A stretch of DNA of 64,000 nt from Berkiella sp050247135 (GTDB taxonomy: Bacteria; Pseudomonadota; Gammaproteobacteria; Berkiellales; Berkiellaceae), in assembly GCA_050247135.1 (NCBI GenBank), contig JBFWUT010000011.1:15114-79113 (forward strand). The letters run 5' to 3'. A model generated the notes under the pieces. That model saw only the letters and a program-made list of their open reading frames with translations, did no database searches and was not told where the DNA came from. Positions within the stretch are counted from its first letter, which is position 1. Every line of letters starts with the position of its first letter. A program made the position numbers and the translations under genes. Positions 35,065-44,055 of this stretch are shown here, piece by piece.

Positions 35065-35606
35065 GCAGAGGTCCGCTTGCTGGCCCTGTACTGGCTGCGG
35101 CTGTCGTACTAGATCAGCGCAAGCCTATCCAGGGGCTTCGAGACTCAAAAAAATTATCAGAGAAAAAGCGAGAAGAACTTTCTCAATTGATTAAGTCTCA
35201 AGCAAGATGTTGGTCATTTGGTTTTGCCAGCGTTTCTGAAATAGATGCCCTGAATATCTTGAATGCCTCATTACTAGCCATGAAAAGAGCCGTGCAAAAT
35301 TTAGCGCTCTCGCCCTCACGTGTGTTAGTTGATGGCAATCGCTGCCCAAATCTATTAATCCCCTGCGAGGCTATTATTGGCGGGGATGATCTCATTGCTG
35401 AAATTAGCGCGGCCTCCATTATAGCCAAAGTGGCTCGTGATAAAATAATGCAATATTTTGACAAGCGTTACCCTACATTTGGCTTTAGTAAACATAAAGG
35501 GTATCCAACATCAAATCACCTTGACGCGCTTCAAAAATATGGCGTAACACCACTGCATCGTAAAAGTTTTGCACCCGTGCGAGCGTTGTTATTAGAGAGC
35601 GTTTAA
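35034..35606 (+). CDS. rnhB: Ribonuclease HII
   Basis: Removes RNA from RNA-DNA hybrids and misincorporated ribonucleotides. The first catalytic pair is visible as GVDEVGRGPLAGP (D8, E9); further sites lie in VLVDGNRCP and ISAASIIAKVARD. At 190 residues it has normal length. It overlaps lpxB by 31 bp and is followed 1 bp later by dnaE. Confidence 0.96.
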   Translation: MAIICGVDEVGRGPLAGPVLAAAVVLDQRKPIQGLRDSKKLSEKKREELSQLIKSQARCWSFGFASVSEIDALNILNASLLAMKRAVQNLALSPSRVLVDGNRCPNLLIPCEAIIGGDDLIAEISAASIIAKVARDKIMQYFDKRYPTFGFSKHKGYPTSNHLDALQKYGVTPLHRKSFAPVRALLLESV

Positions 35607-35607
35607 G

Positions 35608-38600
35608 ATGACCGACTTTGTTCATTTAAGCCTACATTCTGAATATTCAATCATCGATAGTATTATTCCTATTGGTGGATTATGTGAACAAGTTAAAAAT
35701 CTCGGGATGAAGGCAGTTGCGCTAACTGATGTCACCAATTTATTTGGCATGGTCAAATTTTACAAAGCGTGTCTAGAACAAGGTATTAAGCCGATTGTAG
35801 GGGCAGAGATTTGGCTTGAAAATGAAGAACATCCTGAAGAACACTTTACATTGACTGTGCTTTGCCAAAATCTAGAAGGTTATTGGAACCTAACCCGATT
35901 GATTAGTTTAACCTATCAAGAAGGTGTGCGCACTGATATTCCATTAACGAAGAAAAAATGGCTAGCTCAGCATGCTAGTGGGTTAATCGCTTTATCAGGC
36001 GGCAAAAGAGGAGATGTGGGTAACGCCTTGTTGCAAAACTCGTTTGAAAAAGCTGCTACATTACTCAGTGATTGGATGGAGATTTTTCCAAATCGGTTTT
36101 ATATTGAAATCCAGCGAACATCCCGCCAGGACGAACAATCCTATGAAAAAGTCGCGTTGAAATTAGCTCAAGAACAAGCTTGCCCGATAGTCGCAACCAA
36201 TGATGTGACATTTTTATTCCCTGATGACTATGAAGCACACAATGCTCGAGTCAGTATTCAAGAGGGTACAACACTCGAGCAATCTGCTTCATCCAATCGC
36301 TATTCACGTTCACAGTACTTAAAGTCACCTGTGGAAATGGCAACTTTGTTTGCAGATTTACCTCAAGCGATTGAAAATTCAGTGAACATTGCCAAGCGCT
36401 GCTCGTTGACCCTAACTTTAGATAAGACTGTGCTACCTTCATTCCCTGTACCAAGTAATATGACCGAAGAATCGTATCTTGAAAAGGCATCTTTAGAAGG
36501 GTTAGAAGCACGGCTTAAGCAAATTATACAGCAAAAGCAAATACCGCAAGAGCAACAAGATGAATTTATAAAATCTTATAAAGAGAGATTGCACCTTGAA
36601 CTAGGGGTAATCAATTCCATGGGATTTCCTGGATACTTTCTGATCGTTGCTGACTTTATTCAGTGGGCAAAATCAAATTTAATCCCCGTTGGACCTGGGC
36701 GAGGCTCTGGTGCTGGTTCTTTAGTTGCTTATGCCTTGTCGATTACGGATTTAGATCCGATTGAATATGAATTACTCTTTGAGCGGTTTTTAAACCCAGA
36801 ACGAGTATCCTTGCCTGACTTTGATATCGATTTTTGTATGGATAACCGTGATCGGGTAATTGAATATGTGACAGGGCGTTACGGTCGAAACAATGTTTCA
36901 CAAATAGCGACATTTGGTACGATGGCAGCAAAAGCGGTTATTCGTGACGTAGGGCGGGTCTTAGGTCACCCATATGGGTTTGTTGATAAAATTGCCAAGC
37001 TAATTCCGTTTGAAATAGGAATGACCTTAGAAAAAGCCTTATCACAAGAACAGACATTAAAACAGCGATATGACAATGAGGAAGAGGTTAAAACACTAAT
37101 CGATTTAGCCAGTCGCTTAGAAGGTATAACCCGAAATGTAGGTAAACATGCAGGTGGCGTCGTTATTGCTCCCTCAGCATTGACAGATTTTGCACCGTTA
37201 TATTGTGATAAAAATACCAATCAAGTTGTTATTCAGTTTGATAAAGACGATGTGGAAAGTATCGGTCTTATCAAATTTGACTTTTTAGGACTGCGCACCT
37301 TAACGATTATTGATTGGGCGGTTAAAAACGTGAACGTCCAACTAGCTGCAAAAAATGCCCCACTCATTGATATTCAGTCTATTCGACTAGATGATCCTGA
37401 AACATTTGAATTGCTGAAACGTTGTTCTACCACGGCAGTCTTTCAGCTTGAATCGCGTGGTATGAAGGAGCTTATTAAACGACTACAACCTGATCAATTT
37501 GAGGAAATTATTGCCTTAGTAGCTTTGTTTAGACCTGGTCCATTACAGTCAGGGATGGTTGATGACTTCATCAATCGTAAACATAAACGAGCAAAAGTAG
37601 AATACCTTCACCCAGCGATTGAGCCCATTTTGAAACCGACTTATGGTGTTATCTTGTATCAGGAACAGGTAATGCAGATTGCTCAAACTTTGGCAGGATA
37701 TACCTTGGGCGGCGCTGATTTACTCAGGCGCGCCATGGGCAAGAAAAAACCCGAAGAAATGGCAAAACAGCGAGCTATCTTCACAGAAGGATCTGTACAA
37801 AATGGTGTCGATGAGAAGACAGCAACCTATATCTTTGACTTGATGGAAAAATTTGCAGGCTACGGCTTTAACAAATCTCACTCTGCAGCTTATGCCTTAG
37901 TATCCTACCAAACTGCTTGGCTTAAAGCGCATTACCCGAGTGCCTTTATGGCAGCGGTACTTTCTGCAGATATGAATCATACCGACAAAATAGTGACGCT
38001 CATCGAAGAGTGTAAACAGTGTCAAATAAAAGTATTGCCACCAGATATCAACCACAGTCATTTCGTTTTTACTGTGAACCAACAAGATGAAATCGTCTAT
38101 GGTTTGGGCGCTATCAAAGGCGTGGGAGAAGCAGCAGTTCATCACATTATAGAAGTCAGGCAGTCTGGTGCTTTTAGCAATTTGTTTGAGTTTTGTGAAA
38201 GAGTTGATAGTAAAAAAGTTAATAAACGTGTCAATGAGGCACTGATTAAATCAGGCGCTTTCGATTGTTTTGGCCAAGAGCGAGCGCTTATGATGGCCTT
38301 ATTAGATAGCGCTGTGATGTCCGCTGAGCAACAGGCCAAAAATAGTGTCATAGGGCAAAATGATCTTTTTCAGTTTAATGAGGAAAGAAGCTTAACTGTA
38401 CAAGCTCAATCAGTTAAACCTTGGTCTCCTCAAGAAAAATTGCAAGGTGAGAGTGAATCGCTAGGAATGTATTTTTCAGGACATCCTCTGTTGCTGGTTG
38501 AGCATGAGTTGCAAAAAATGGGTGTTGTTAATCTTGGAAAAGTGACCTTAAATAAAAAAGAACAAAAATCATTAATTGCCGGTATTGTTTTATCTATTAA

Positions 38601-39069
38601 AACAATGCAAACAAAAAATGGTGAAAGAATGGCCATCATCGTATTTGATGATGCCAATGAACGCTCTGAAATTGCTATTTTCCCGCAAGTGTATCAAAGT
38701 GCACGAGAATTATTGGTCAAGGACCAGCTGCTCATTATTGATGGGCTTATCACACTTGATCCCGCCAGTGGATCGCGTAAGATACGAGCGCAGGCACTTT
38801 ATGGTTTAGATACAGCTCGTGAGCTATTTGCTAAAAACATCATAATAAAGTTTGCTAGTAAACTCGTAACTGAGCAAAGCATCCATTTGCTGAAGGAGTG
38901 CTTTACGCTCTATGAACGAGGAAACTGTCCTATATATATTGAATACCATAATCACGACGCCACTGTGAGAATTAAATTAGGCCAGCAATGGAATGTAAAA
39001 CCTTCTGAAGAAATTATTACTCAGATCAATACAATTCTAGACTCGCAGGCAGCATCTATCTCATATTAA
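35608..39069 (+). CDS. dnaE: DNA polymerase III alpha subunit
   Basis: Replicative polymerase, 1,153 residues (E. coli 1,160). An N-terminal PHP domain (about 1-280; FVHLSLHSEYSIIDS) is followed by the C-family polymerase core with catalytic Asp residues in PDFDIDF (D404, D406). The fingers carry GRGSGAGSLVAYAL, and a helix-hairpin-helix region GLGAIKGVGEAA leads to the OB fold and C-terminal domain. It ends the conserved lipid A / replication block; the next gene is accessory. Confidence 0.98.
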   Translation: MTDFVHLSLHSEYSIIDSIIPIGGLCEQVKNLGMKAVALTDVTNLFGMVKFYKACLEQGIKPIVGAEIWLENEEHPEEHFTLTVLCQNLEGYWNLTRLISLTYQEGVRTDIPLTKKKWLAQHASGLIALSGGKRGDVGNALLQNSFEKAATLLSDWMEIFPNRFYIEIQRTSRQDEQSYEKVALKLAQEQACPIVATNDVTFLFPDDYEAHNARVSIQEGTTLEQSASSNRYSRSQYLKSPVEMATLFADLPQAIENSVNIAKRCSLTLTLDKTVLPSFPVPSNMTEESYLEKASLEGLEARLKQIIQQKQIPQEQQDEFIKSYKERLHLELGVINSMGFPGYFLIVADFIQWAKSNLIPVGPGRGSGAGSLVAYALSITDLDPIEYELLFERFLNPERVSLPDFDIDFCMDNRDRVIEYVTGRYGRNNVSQIATFGTMAAKAVIRDVGRVLGHPYGFVDKIAKLIPFEIGMTLEKALSQEQTLKQRYDNEEEVKTLIDLASRLEGITRNVGKHAGGVVIAPSALTDFAPLYCDKNTNQVVIQFDKDDVESIGLIKFDFLGLRTLTIIDWAVKNVNVQLAAKNAPLIDIQSIRLDDPETFELLKRCSTTAVFQLESRGMKELIKRLQPDQFEEIIALVALFRPGPLQSGMVDDFINRKHKRAKVEYLHPAIEPILKPTYGVILYQEQVMQIAQTLAGYTLGGADLLRRAMGKKKPEEMAKQRAIFTEGSVQNGVDEKTATYIFDLMEKFAGYGFNKSHSAAYALVSYQTAWLKAHYPSAFMAAVLSADMNHTDKIVTLIEECKQCQIKVLPPDINHSHFVFTVNQQDEIVYGLGAIKGVGEAAVHHIIEVRQSGAFSNLFEFCERVDSKKVNKRVNEALIKSGAFDCFGQERALMMALLDSAVMSAEQQAKNSVIGQNDLFQFNEERSLTVQAQSVKPWSPQEKLQGESESLGMYFSGHPLLLVEHELQKMGVVNLGKVTLNKKEQKSLIAGIVLSIKTMQTKNGERMAIIVFDDANERSEIAIFPQVYQSARELLVKDQLLIIDGLITLDPASGSRKIRAQALYGLDTARELFAKNIIIKFASKLVTEQSIHLLKECFTLYERGNCPIYIEYHNHDATVRIKLGQQWNVKPSEEIITQINTILDSQAASISY

Positions 39070-39099
39070 GCTGTGTTACCAGTTGTTGGGGTAAGTAGT

Positions 39100-40257
39100 A
39101 TGAAAGTGTATCGAATAGCTGTGATGCTAAATGGCTCTGAATATATCAATTATTATGAGAAATTAAGCAATTTGTGGCGAATGAAGGAAGGTTTAAAAGC
39201 AAATACTAACCAAGCTGTTCTATATTACAACTTAGAAAGTTCATTTGTTACCTATAATTCACTGTTTGCTAGTTTTTTCTCATATTTTACAGGGCAGGCC
39301 TATGAAAAGTTATTTGAGACCCTGTACAAAGATTTGGTCAATAAAATCATTACTGCGCTCTATTTTAATCGTATAGAAAAAAACGGCGTGGTGGAAATTT
39401 CTTTGTTTGGTTTTGGTCAAGGCGCGACGTTAGCAAGACATTTTGCAGTAGAGTACATTGAGCATCGCCTGAAGAGTAGCATGTTAGCAGACCAAGGCAT
39501 TAACATTAAACTGGATGCAGAATATTTGTTTGATAGTGTTCGATTACACTCCACCTCATTTGTCAGTCGCTATTTTAAAGCAAAACCTATCAGTTACACC
39601 TCTCGGATACCCATGGGAACTAAAGCTTATCATGCCCTCTCCTTAGATGATTTTGACATTATTGATGAACCGCTCCTGATTGATCAAAAAGTGGGAGGGA
39701 TTGAGGAGTTGTGGTTTTCAGGTGATCAATTAGACGTTGGTGGGGGGCACATGTTGCCTGCTCATGATTCGCCACCAGGATCAAGCGATGCGTTGGGTTA
39801 TATGGTAATGCGCGCTAGAGAAAATGGTTTGGAATTTACTGACCAATTCATACAAAAACTCTCAGAGGAAAAAAATTCTGAAGTCTTAAGTGTTATTCAT
39901 AATAGAAATTGGTTTTTGCCCCCTGCGCAACGGCGTGTTAGAGCGGTTTATGTACAGAAAGATTACTCGATTTCCGATGAAATGCCATTGATTCATGAAA
40001 CGGCTATTCGTCGCATGCAAGTTGCCAAAGACCCTGATTATCAACCAGCAGCGCTGTTACCTTTTACACAGCTCCAAGTCTTAACAAAAGATGGCAGGAG
40101 AGTATCTGCACGGTTTGTCGATAAGGCTGTTGCGCCCCCCCTGTTAACTCGATTTGAAAGCGAAAGAGAAGCAAATTCTGATCGTTTGCCCAAAGCTAAT
40201 CCAGCTAAATCTGAAACCATGGTCGATGTTAATTCTGCAAAATTGAAATGTCGTTAA
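39100..40257 (+). CDS. DUF2235-type alpha/beta-hydrolase relative lacking the nucleophile Ser
   Basis: A 385-residue protein whose two best motifs belong to the DUF2235 family, which includes type VI secretion phospholipase effectors (Tle1-like). The nucleophile elbow reads GFGQGATLARHF (residues 104-115) where active members have GFSRGA; the Ser position is Gly106. The later family block ELWFSGDQLDVGGGH is intact. No signal peptide is visible. It directly follows dnaE (ATG 39100; GTG at 39073 is possible) and is unlike the core genes around it. It may be a non-catalytic binding protein or use another residue. Family call is good, function unknown. Confidence 0.75.
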   Translation: MKVYRIAVMLNGSEYINYYEKLSNLWRMKEGLKANTNQAVLYYNLESSFVTYNSLFASFFSYFTGQAYEKLFETLYKDLVNKIITALYFNRIEKNGVVEISLFGFGQGATLARHFAVEYIEHRLKSSMLADQGINIKLDAEYLFDSVRLHSTSFVSRYFKAKPISYTSRIPMGTKAYHALSLDDFDIIDEPLLIDQKVGGIEELWFSGDQLDVGGGHMLPAHDSPPGSSDALGYMVMRARENGLEFTDQFIQKLSEEKNSEVLSVIHNRNWFLPPAQRRVRAVYVQKDYSISDEMPLIHETAIRRMQVAKDPDYQPAALLPFTQLQVLTKDGRRVSARFVDKAVAPPLLTRFESEREANSDRLPKANPAKSETMVDVNSAKLKCR

Positions 40258-40372
40258 TTTCAACACGCGCGTAAATGACAAGTTATACTTTATAATAGAT
40301 TTAGATCATTTGATGCTGAGTAAAAGCGCAGCTTTTGCTTACAGTTTCAACCGGAAGTGTAATGGGTGCTTT

Positions 40373-41173
40373 ATGCCAGATGATAAAAATACCTATAAGA
40401 TATTTATAGCAACTCCTTGTTATAATGGTATGTGCCACTCCGGTTATACTATTTCGCTTCTTAAAACATTTGGCTATTTTCAAGCTGCTAAAAACGTCAA
40501 ATTAGTTCATAAATTTATTTTGTATGAAAGCTTAGTACCTAGAGCGCGTAACCATTTTATTGCTTACGCGTTATCTGATCCTGAAGTGACACATATTTTG
40601 TTCGTTGATTCTGACATGAAATGGGAGCCAACTGATTTAGCCAAAATGATCGCAGCAGACAAGCCTATCATCGGTGCGGCTTCCCCAAAGAAGCGGTATC
40701 ACTGGGATAAATTGCGCTCTGATGCTGTTCGTGAACTTGTTTTAAACGATCAATTAACAAATGAGGAATTTAGGGCAAAAATCAAAGCCAATCTGGTTGA
40801 ATACGCAATCAATTTTGGTGATTCACGTGAAGTGAAGGGTGGGCTGATTGAAGTGGGGCAAATTGGTACAGCTTTTATGCTGATTTCACGATTTGCAATT
40901 ATGCAAATGATTGAGGCTTACCCGGAGTTGAGAGTACAAAATCCCTCTAAGGAATTACCTGAAGAGGCAAGAAAGCATATGTACTGCCTATTCGAACTAG
41001 GCGTAGATAAAGAAGGCGAATACTATTCAGAGGATTATAGCTTTTGTCGACGTTTTACCCAATTAGGCGGGAAGGTCTATGCTGATCTCAGTATTAATTT
41101 AGGGCATCAAGGCCAAGAAGATTTTGAGGGTAATTTTCTGTCACTCGCTAATATTCAGCGCACTACTGTGTAA
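40373..41173 (+). CDS. Glycosyltransferase-like protein with DxD motif
   Basis: A 266-residue protein (ATG 40373; an earlier ATG at 40310 would add 21 residues). It begins IFIATPCYNGMCHSGY and has a Rossmann-like part with RARNHFIAYAL and the metal/nucleotide-binding motif FVDSDM (D79, D81). IIGAASPKKRYHW and a C-terminal EDYSFCRRFTQLGGKVYAD block follow, the latter like the catalytic-loop region of GT-A enzymes. Similar stand-alone proteins occur in phages and large viruses. Donor and acceptor are unknown, and no sugar-nucleotide or LPS gene is adjacent. Confidence 0.7.
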   Translation: MPDDKNTYKIFIATPCYNGMCHSGYTISLLKTFGYFQAAKNVKLVHKFILYESLVPRARNHFIAYALSDPEVTHILFVDSDMKWEPTDLAKMIAADKPIIGAASPKKRYHWDKLRSDAVRELVLNDQLTNEEFRAKIKANLVEYAINFGDSREVKGGLIEVGQIGTAFMLISRFAIMQMIEAYPELRVQNPSKELPEEARKHMYCLFELGVDKEGEYYSEDYSFCRRFTQLGGKVYADLSINLGHQGQEDFEGNFLSLANIQRTTV

Positions 41174-41400
41174 AAATAATAAAGCCAACAAACATAGTGA
41201 CCCAATATTGTTCAGGCTAATTGTCAGTCGTTTATTATCATGATAGTGTGTCTCAAGTTTGTCATTGGTATAAGCAATAGGACTTCATGCGTGTTTCTCA
41301 AATAGCGTCCATTCTCCGCTTTGTTGTGCCTTAGGGCACCTCTTTCACCCACATGATCTTTAATAACGTTTTTGCTAATCACTGATTTCAAGGTGACTTC

Positions 41401-42591
41401 ATGAGATTATCTTCACTCGCAATCATTTGGACGACAGGGATTGCCATTTTTTCTATGTTTTTTGGTTCTGGTAACGTGGTTTTTCCGTTGCTATTGGGTG
41501 CCAACGCGGGTAACCAAATTACATGGGCGCTATTTGGGCTCACCATTACGGCGGTAGGTGCGCCTTTGGTTGGCTTATTAGGCAGTGTGCTGTTCAGAGG
41601 CGATTGTAAGCAATTCTTCTATCGAATTGGAACCGGGCCAGGATATGTCGCAGTCATGCTGATCTTGGCATTACTGGGACCATTTGGCGTGATGCCAAGA
41701 TGCTTCATTGTCGCTTATGGGGCTATAGCGCCTTATTTGCCGGAATTGAGTTTGCTTGTGTTCAGCATCATCGCAGGTCTGTTAACGTTACTATTAATAG
41801 CCAGAAGAGATTATATCTTGCCAGTATTGGGGTATTTTTTAAGTCCAGTGCTGATATTGTCCTTGATTGTCATCATGATCACAGGCGTTGTGAAATCAGA
41901 TACGCTGTTAGTTGCTCCTTTATCCTCTTTTATGGCAATTAAAGAAGGATTAGTTGTTGGCTACGACACTATGGATTTACTCGCATCTATCATCTTTTCA
42001 GTCAGTATTTGGTTACTTTTGCAAGAAAAGTTGAATATTAAAGATGCAACGGATATCAAAAAGAAGTTAATTCCAACCTATGTTTGGGCCAGTATCGTCG
42101 GTGGTGGCTTGTTAGGGCTTGTTTATGTGGGGCTAAGCCTAAGTGCCGCATTGCATGCAAAAGCATTAGTGAATTCTGCGCCTGAGCAAGTATTGGCAAC
42201 GCTGGCTATTTATTTATTAGGCCCCAAATTGGCTGCTGTTGCTAATATTGCAATCGTGTTAGCTTGCTTAACTACAGTTATGAGTTTAGCAGTGGCCGTG
42301 GTTGATGTGATCCATGTCGAAGTTTCCAATACGCGATTTGGAAAAAAATTATCCAAAAGCTATGGATGGATAATGCTGGTGACGATTGCTATCACGGTGG
42401 TGTTTTCTAATTTGGGATTCTCAGGGATCATGGCATTTTTGCATCCCATCATGGCAGTTTGCTATCCTGCGATCATTGTTCTGACTATTTGCAATATATT
42501 ATTTAAATTGTATGGATTCACTTATGTTAAGGTGCCGGTATATGCGACATTCCTGGTTACATTGCTTTACAAAATATTATCAAGTAGTTAA
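41401..42591 (+). CDS. brnQ: Branched-chain amino acid:cation symporter
   Basis: A 396-residue polytopic inner-membrane protein of the LIVCS family, which imports leucine, isoleucine and valine with Na+ or H+. The N-terminal family signature is clear: FSMFFGSGNVVFPLLLG (residues 18-34), followed by about 11-12 hydrophobic segments. It is shorter than E. coli BrnQ (439), as in several intracellular bacteria. Amino acid import fits a host-dependent lifestyle. A 227-bp gap upstream holds no recognised regulatory element. The next gene overlaps its end by 50 bp. Confidence 0.9.
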   Translation: MRLSSLAIIWTTGIAIFSMFFGSGNVVFPLLLGANAGNQITWALFGLTITAVGAPLVGLLGSVLFRGDCKQFFYRIGTGPGYVAVMLILALLGPFGVMPRCFIVAYGAIAPYLPELSLLVFSIIAGLLTLLLIARRDYILPVLGYFLSPVLILSLIVIMITGVVKSDTLLVAPLSSFMAIKEGLVVGYDTMDLLASIIFSVSIWLLLQEKLNIKDATDIKKKLIPTYVWASIVGGGLLGLVYVGLSLSAALHAKALVNSAPEQVLATLAIYLLGPKLAAVANIAIVLACLTTVMSLAVAVVDVIHVEVSNTRFGKKLSKSYGWIMLVTIAITVVFSNLGFSGIMAFLHPIMAVCYPAIIVLTICNILFKLYGFTYVKVPVYATFLVTLLYKILSSS

Positions 42592-43099
42592 GCCACTATT
42601 AGCCGCCATAGGCTTGTTGACGATGAATCAACAAGCTTTAGCGGTTCATCCAAGTTTGGTTGATTTGGGTGTGAATGAAACTAAAGCAATTGAATTTACG
42701 ACTGGTATTGAATATCTGTTTATTTTACATAATGAAAATTCGCATAGTACTCGGTTTTATTTTGGAGATTTTGCGCAAAGTGTTTTTACGCGCTCGATGC
42801 AAGGGGCGGCAGGTGTTTCGCACGATAGTATTGATGTTCCTGCCAATGGGAAAGTCCTTTGGTTATTTTCTCCCGGTAAAGAAGGTGAGTATACCTATTA
42901 CGCGGTGAATGGTAGTAGCGATCAAAAAGGAGCGCGTGGCAAAATGATCGTTAAATTGGCAGAAGGAACTCTCGAACAACCACAGCCACCTGTGCAAGAG
43001 ACTGAAAACACAAATACTGAAAAAGCACAAAAGAACAAAGAAAATTTAGCCACTGCTAATGAAAAGCGTCGTTGGCTAAAGGGGGGGAGAAGAGACTAG
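42542..43099 (+). CDS. Exported cupredoxin-like protein without obvious copper ligands
   Basis: A 185-residue protein starting at ATG 42542, inside brnQ. Residues 1-34 form a signal peptide (hydrophobic PLLAAIGLLTM, cleavage near QALA). The mature part (about 35-135) has the pattern of a cupredoxin-like beta sandwich (YLFILHNENSHSTRF, IDVPANGKV, PGKEGEYTYYAV), but the Cys and Met ligands expected near the C-terminal loop are absent. The last 45 residues are a Pro/Glu/Lys/Asn-rich tail ending in a basic cluster. Overlap with brnQ suggests co-expression. Function is unknown; the fold is an inference. Confidence 0.65.
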   Translation: MRHSWLHCFTKYYQVVKPLLAAIGLLTMNQQALAVHPSLVDLGVNETKAIEFTTGIEYLFILHNENSHSTRFYFGDFAQSVFTRSMQGAAGVSHDSIDVPANGKVLWLFSPGKEGEYTYYAVNGSSDQKGARGKMIVKLAEGTLEQPQPPVQETENTNTEKAQKNKENLATANEKRRWLKGGRRD

Positions 43100-43134
43100 T
43101 TAAAAAAACGGGAGGCCGCAGCCCCCCTGAAGTC

Positions 43135-43545
43135 TTAAACAACAAGATCAAAGTCATTCATGTCTGGAGAACCTGGGTAAAATAAACACGTTAACCATAA
43201 AGCCATTAAGAAAGGATAGATAATGCCTAGAATGGCAACGGATACCCACCAACCTGATGCGTTAAAATCATGCAAGCGTTTTGTGGTAATCATAAAAAAA
43301 GAAAAAAGACTTGCAAACATGAAACCATACGCAATTAAAGTCGAATTCATTGGTTCTTCTGAATAAAGTATCGAGAAACCTTCTGCTAGACTGTATTCAA
43401 AAACCAGTTGGTCTGTATGGATTAATACAAATAAACTAGTAATAAAGATGCCAATCGGTATCAGATGTAGCAGGAAAAACTGTAATCTGTTTATTCTTCC
43501 TTGTTTGGAAAAAAATCTTATAAATACTTGGGTAAGCGTGTTCAT
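43135..43545 (-). CDS. DUF805 membrane protein
   Basis: A 136-residue protein with about four membrane helices and the DUF805 marks: GRINRLQFF near the N-terminus and KRLHDFNASGWW near residue 90-100. Function of the family is unknown. It starts 12 bp after the HTH gene with GAGGAA as ribosome site inside the end of that gene, so the two form a small operon. Confidence 0.85.
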   Translation of the reverse strand: MNTLTQVFIRFFSKQGRINRLQFFLLHLIPIGIFITSLFVLIHTDQLVFEYSLAEGFSILYSEEPMNSTLIAYGFMFASLFSFFMITTKRLHDFNASGWWVSVAILGIIYPFLMALWLTCLFYPGSPDMNDFDLVV

Positions 43546-43557
43546 AAGAATTCCTCA

Positions 43558-43788
43558 TTATTTAATATTGATGCTTTGATGCGGCGTTAACGAAAACTCC
43601 AAAATGTCACCTGGTTGGCAAGATAACATTTGGCAGATGGCTGCTAATGTCGAAAACTTGATGGCTTTGACCTTGCCGGTTTTCAATAAAGACAAATTAG
43701 TTTCGGTGATGCAAAGGGCCTTTGCTAAATCTTTTGATTTAAGCTTTCGCTTTGCTAACATCACGTCCAAATTCACTATGATTGACAT
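43558..43788 (-). CDS. Small Cro/C1-type HTH regulator
   Basis: A 76-residue DNA-binding protein made almost only of one helix-turn-helix domain: LAKRKLKSKDLAKALCITETNLSLLKTGK, then STLAAICQMLSCQPGDILEF. This is the short YozG/HTH_26-like type. ATG 43788 is used; a TTG 12 bases upstream is in frame. It heads the two-gene unit with the DUF805 protein, a pairing seen in other bacteria. It likely regulates its own operon; this is inferred. Confidence 0.88.
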   Translation of the reverse strand: MSIIVNLDVMLAKRKLKSKDLAKALCITETNLSLLKTGKVKAIKFSTLAAICQMLSCQPGDILEFSLTPHQSINIK

Positions 43789-43921
43789 AAGAAATTCCAA
43801 TTGATTAAGTTTTCAAACTAAAGTAGTTTAAACAATTAATTATCGTGAATCAATAAGAAATCTTCGTAAAAAAGGGACTTTTTGTTGTTTTGGTCTTGAA
43901 AAAGGTACCGTTTATCCGCTA

Positions 43922-44041
43922 CCCCACGTTGCGGCCAACTTCGTTGGCCTACACGCGGCGCCGCTATGATCGTTTCCGCACCGTAGGTGCGCCGGATAAT
44001 AGCCCCGCGCGAGGCTAGCGTTAGCTAGCCGCTGCGTGGGG
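43922..44041. repeat. GC-rich nested palindromic element, about 120 bp
   Basis: Outer arms CCCCACG (43922-43928) and CGTGGGG (44035-44041) enclose three perfect hairpins: GGCCAAC/GTTGGCC (43933-43949), CGCACC/GGTGCG (43977-43991) and GGCTAGC/GCTAGCC (44013-44030), plus the palindrome GCGGCGCCGC (43955-43964). It is far richer in G+C than its surroundings and contains no gene. It occupies the gap between the HTH promoter side and the end of the bufferin operon. It looks like a REP/MITE-type element. Confidence 0.8.
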
Positions 44042-44055
44042 AATAGGCGTCGAGA

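Noticed and set aside
41174..41400. Possible amino-acid-sensing riboswitch or T-box before brnQ
   Set aside because: No T-box bulge sequence, specifier structure or terminator hairpin could be recognised in this gap.
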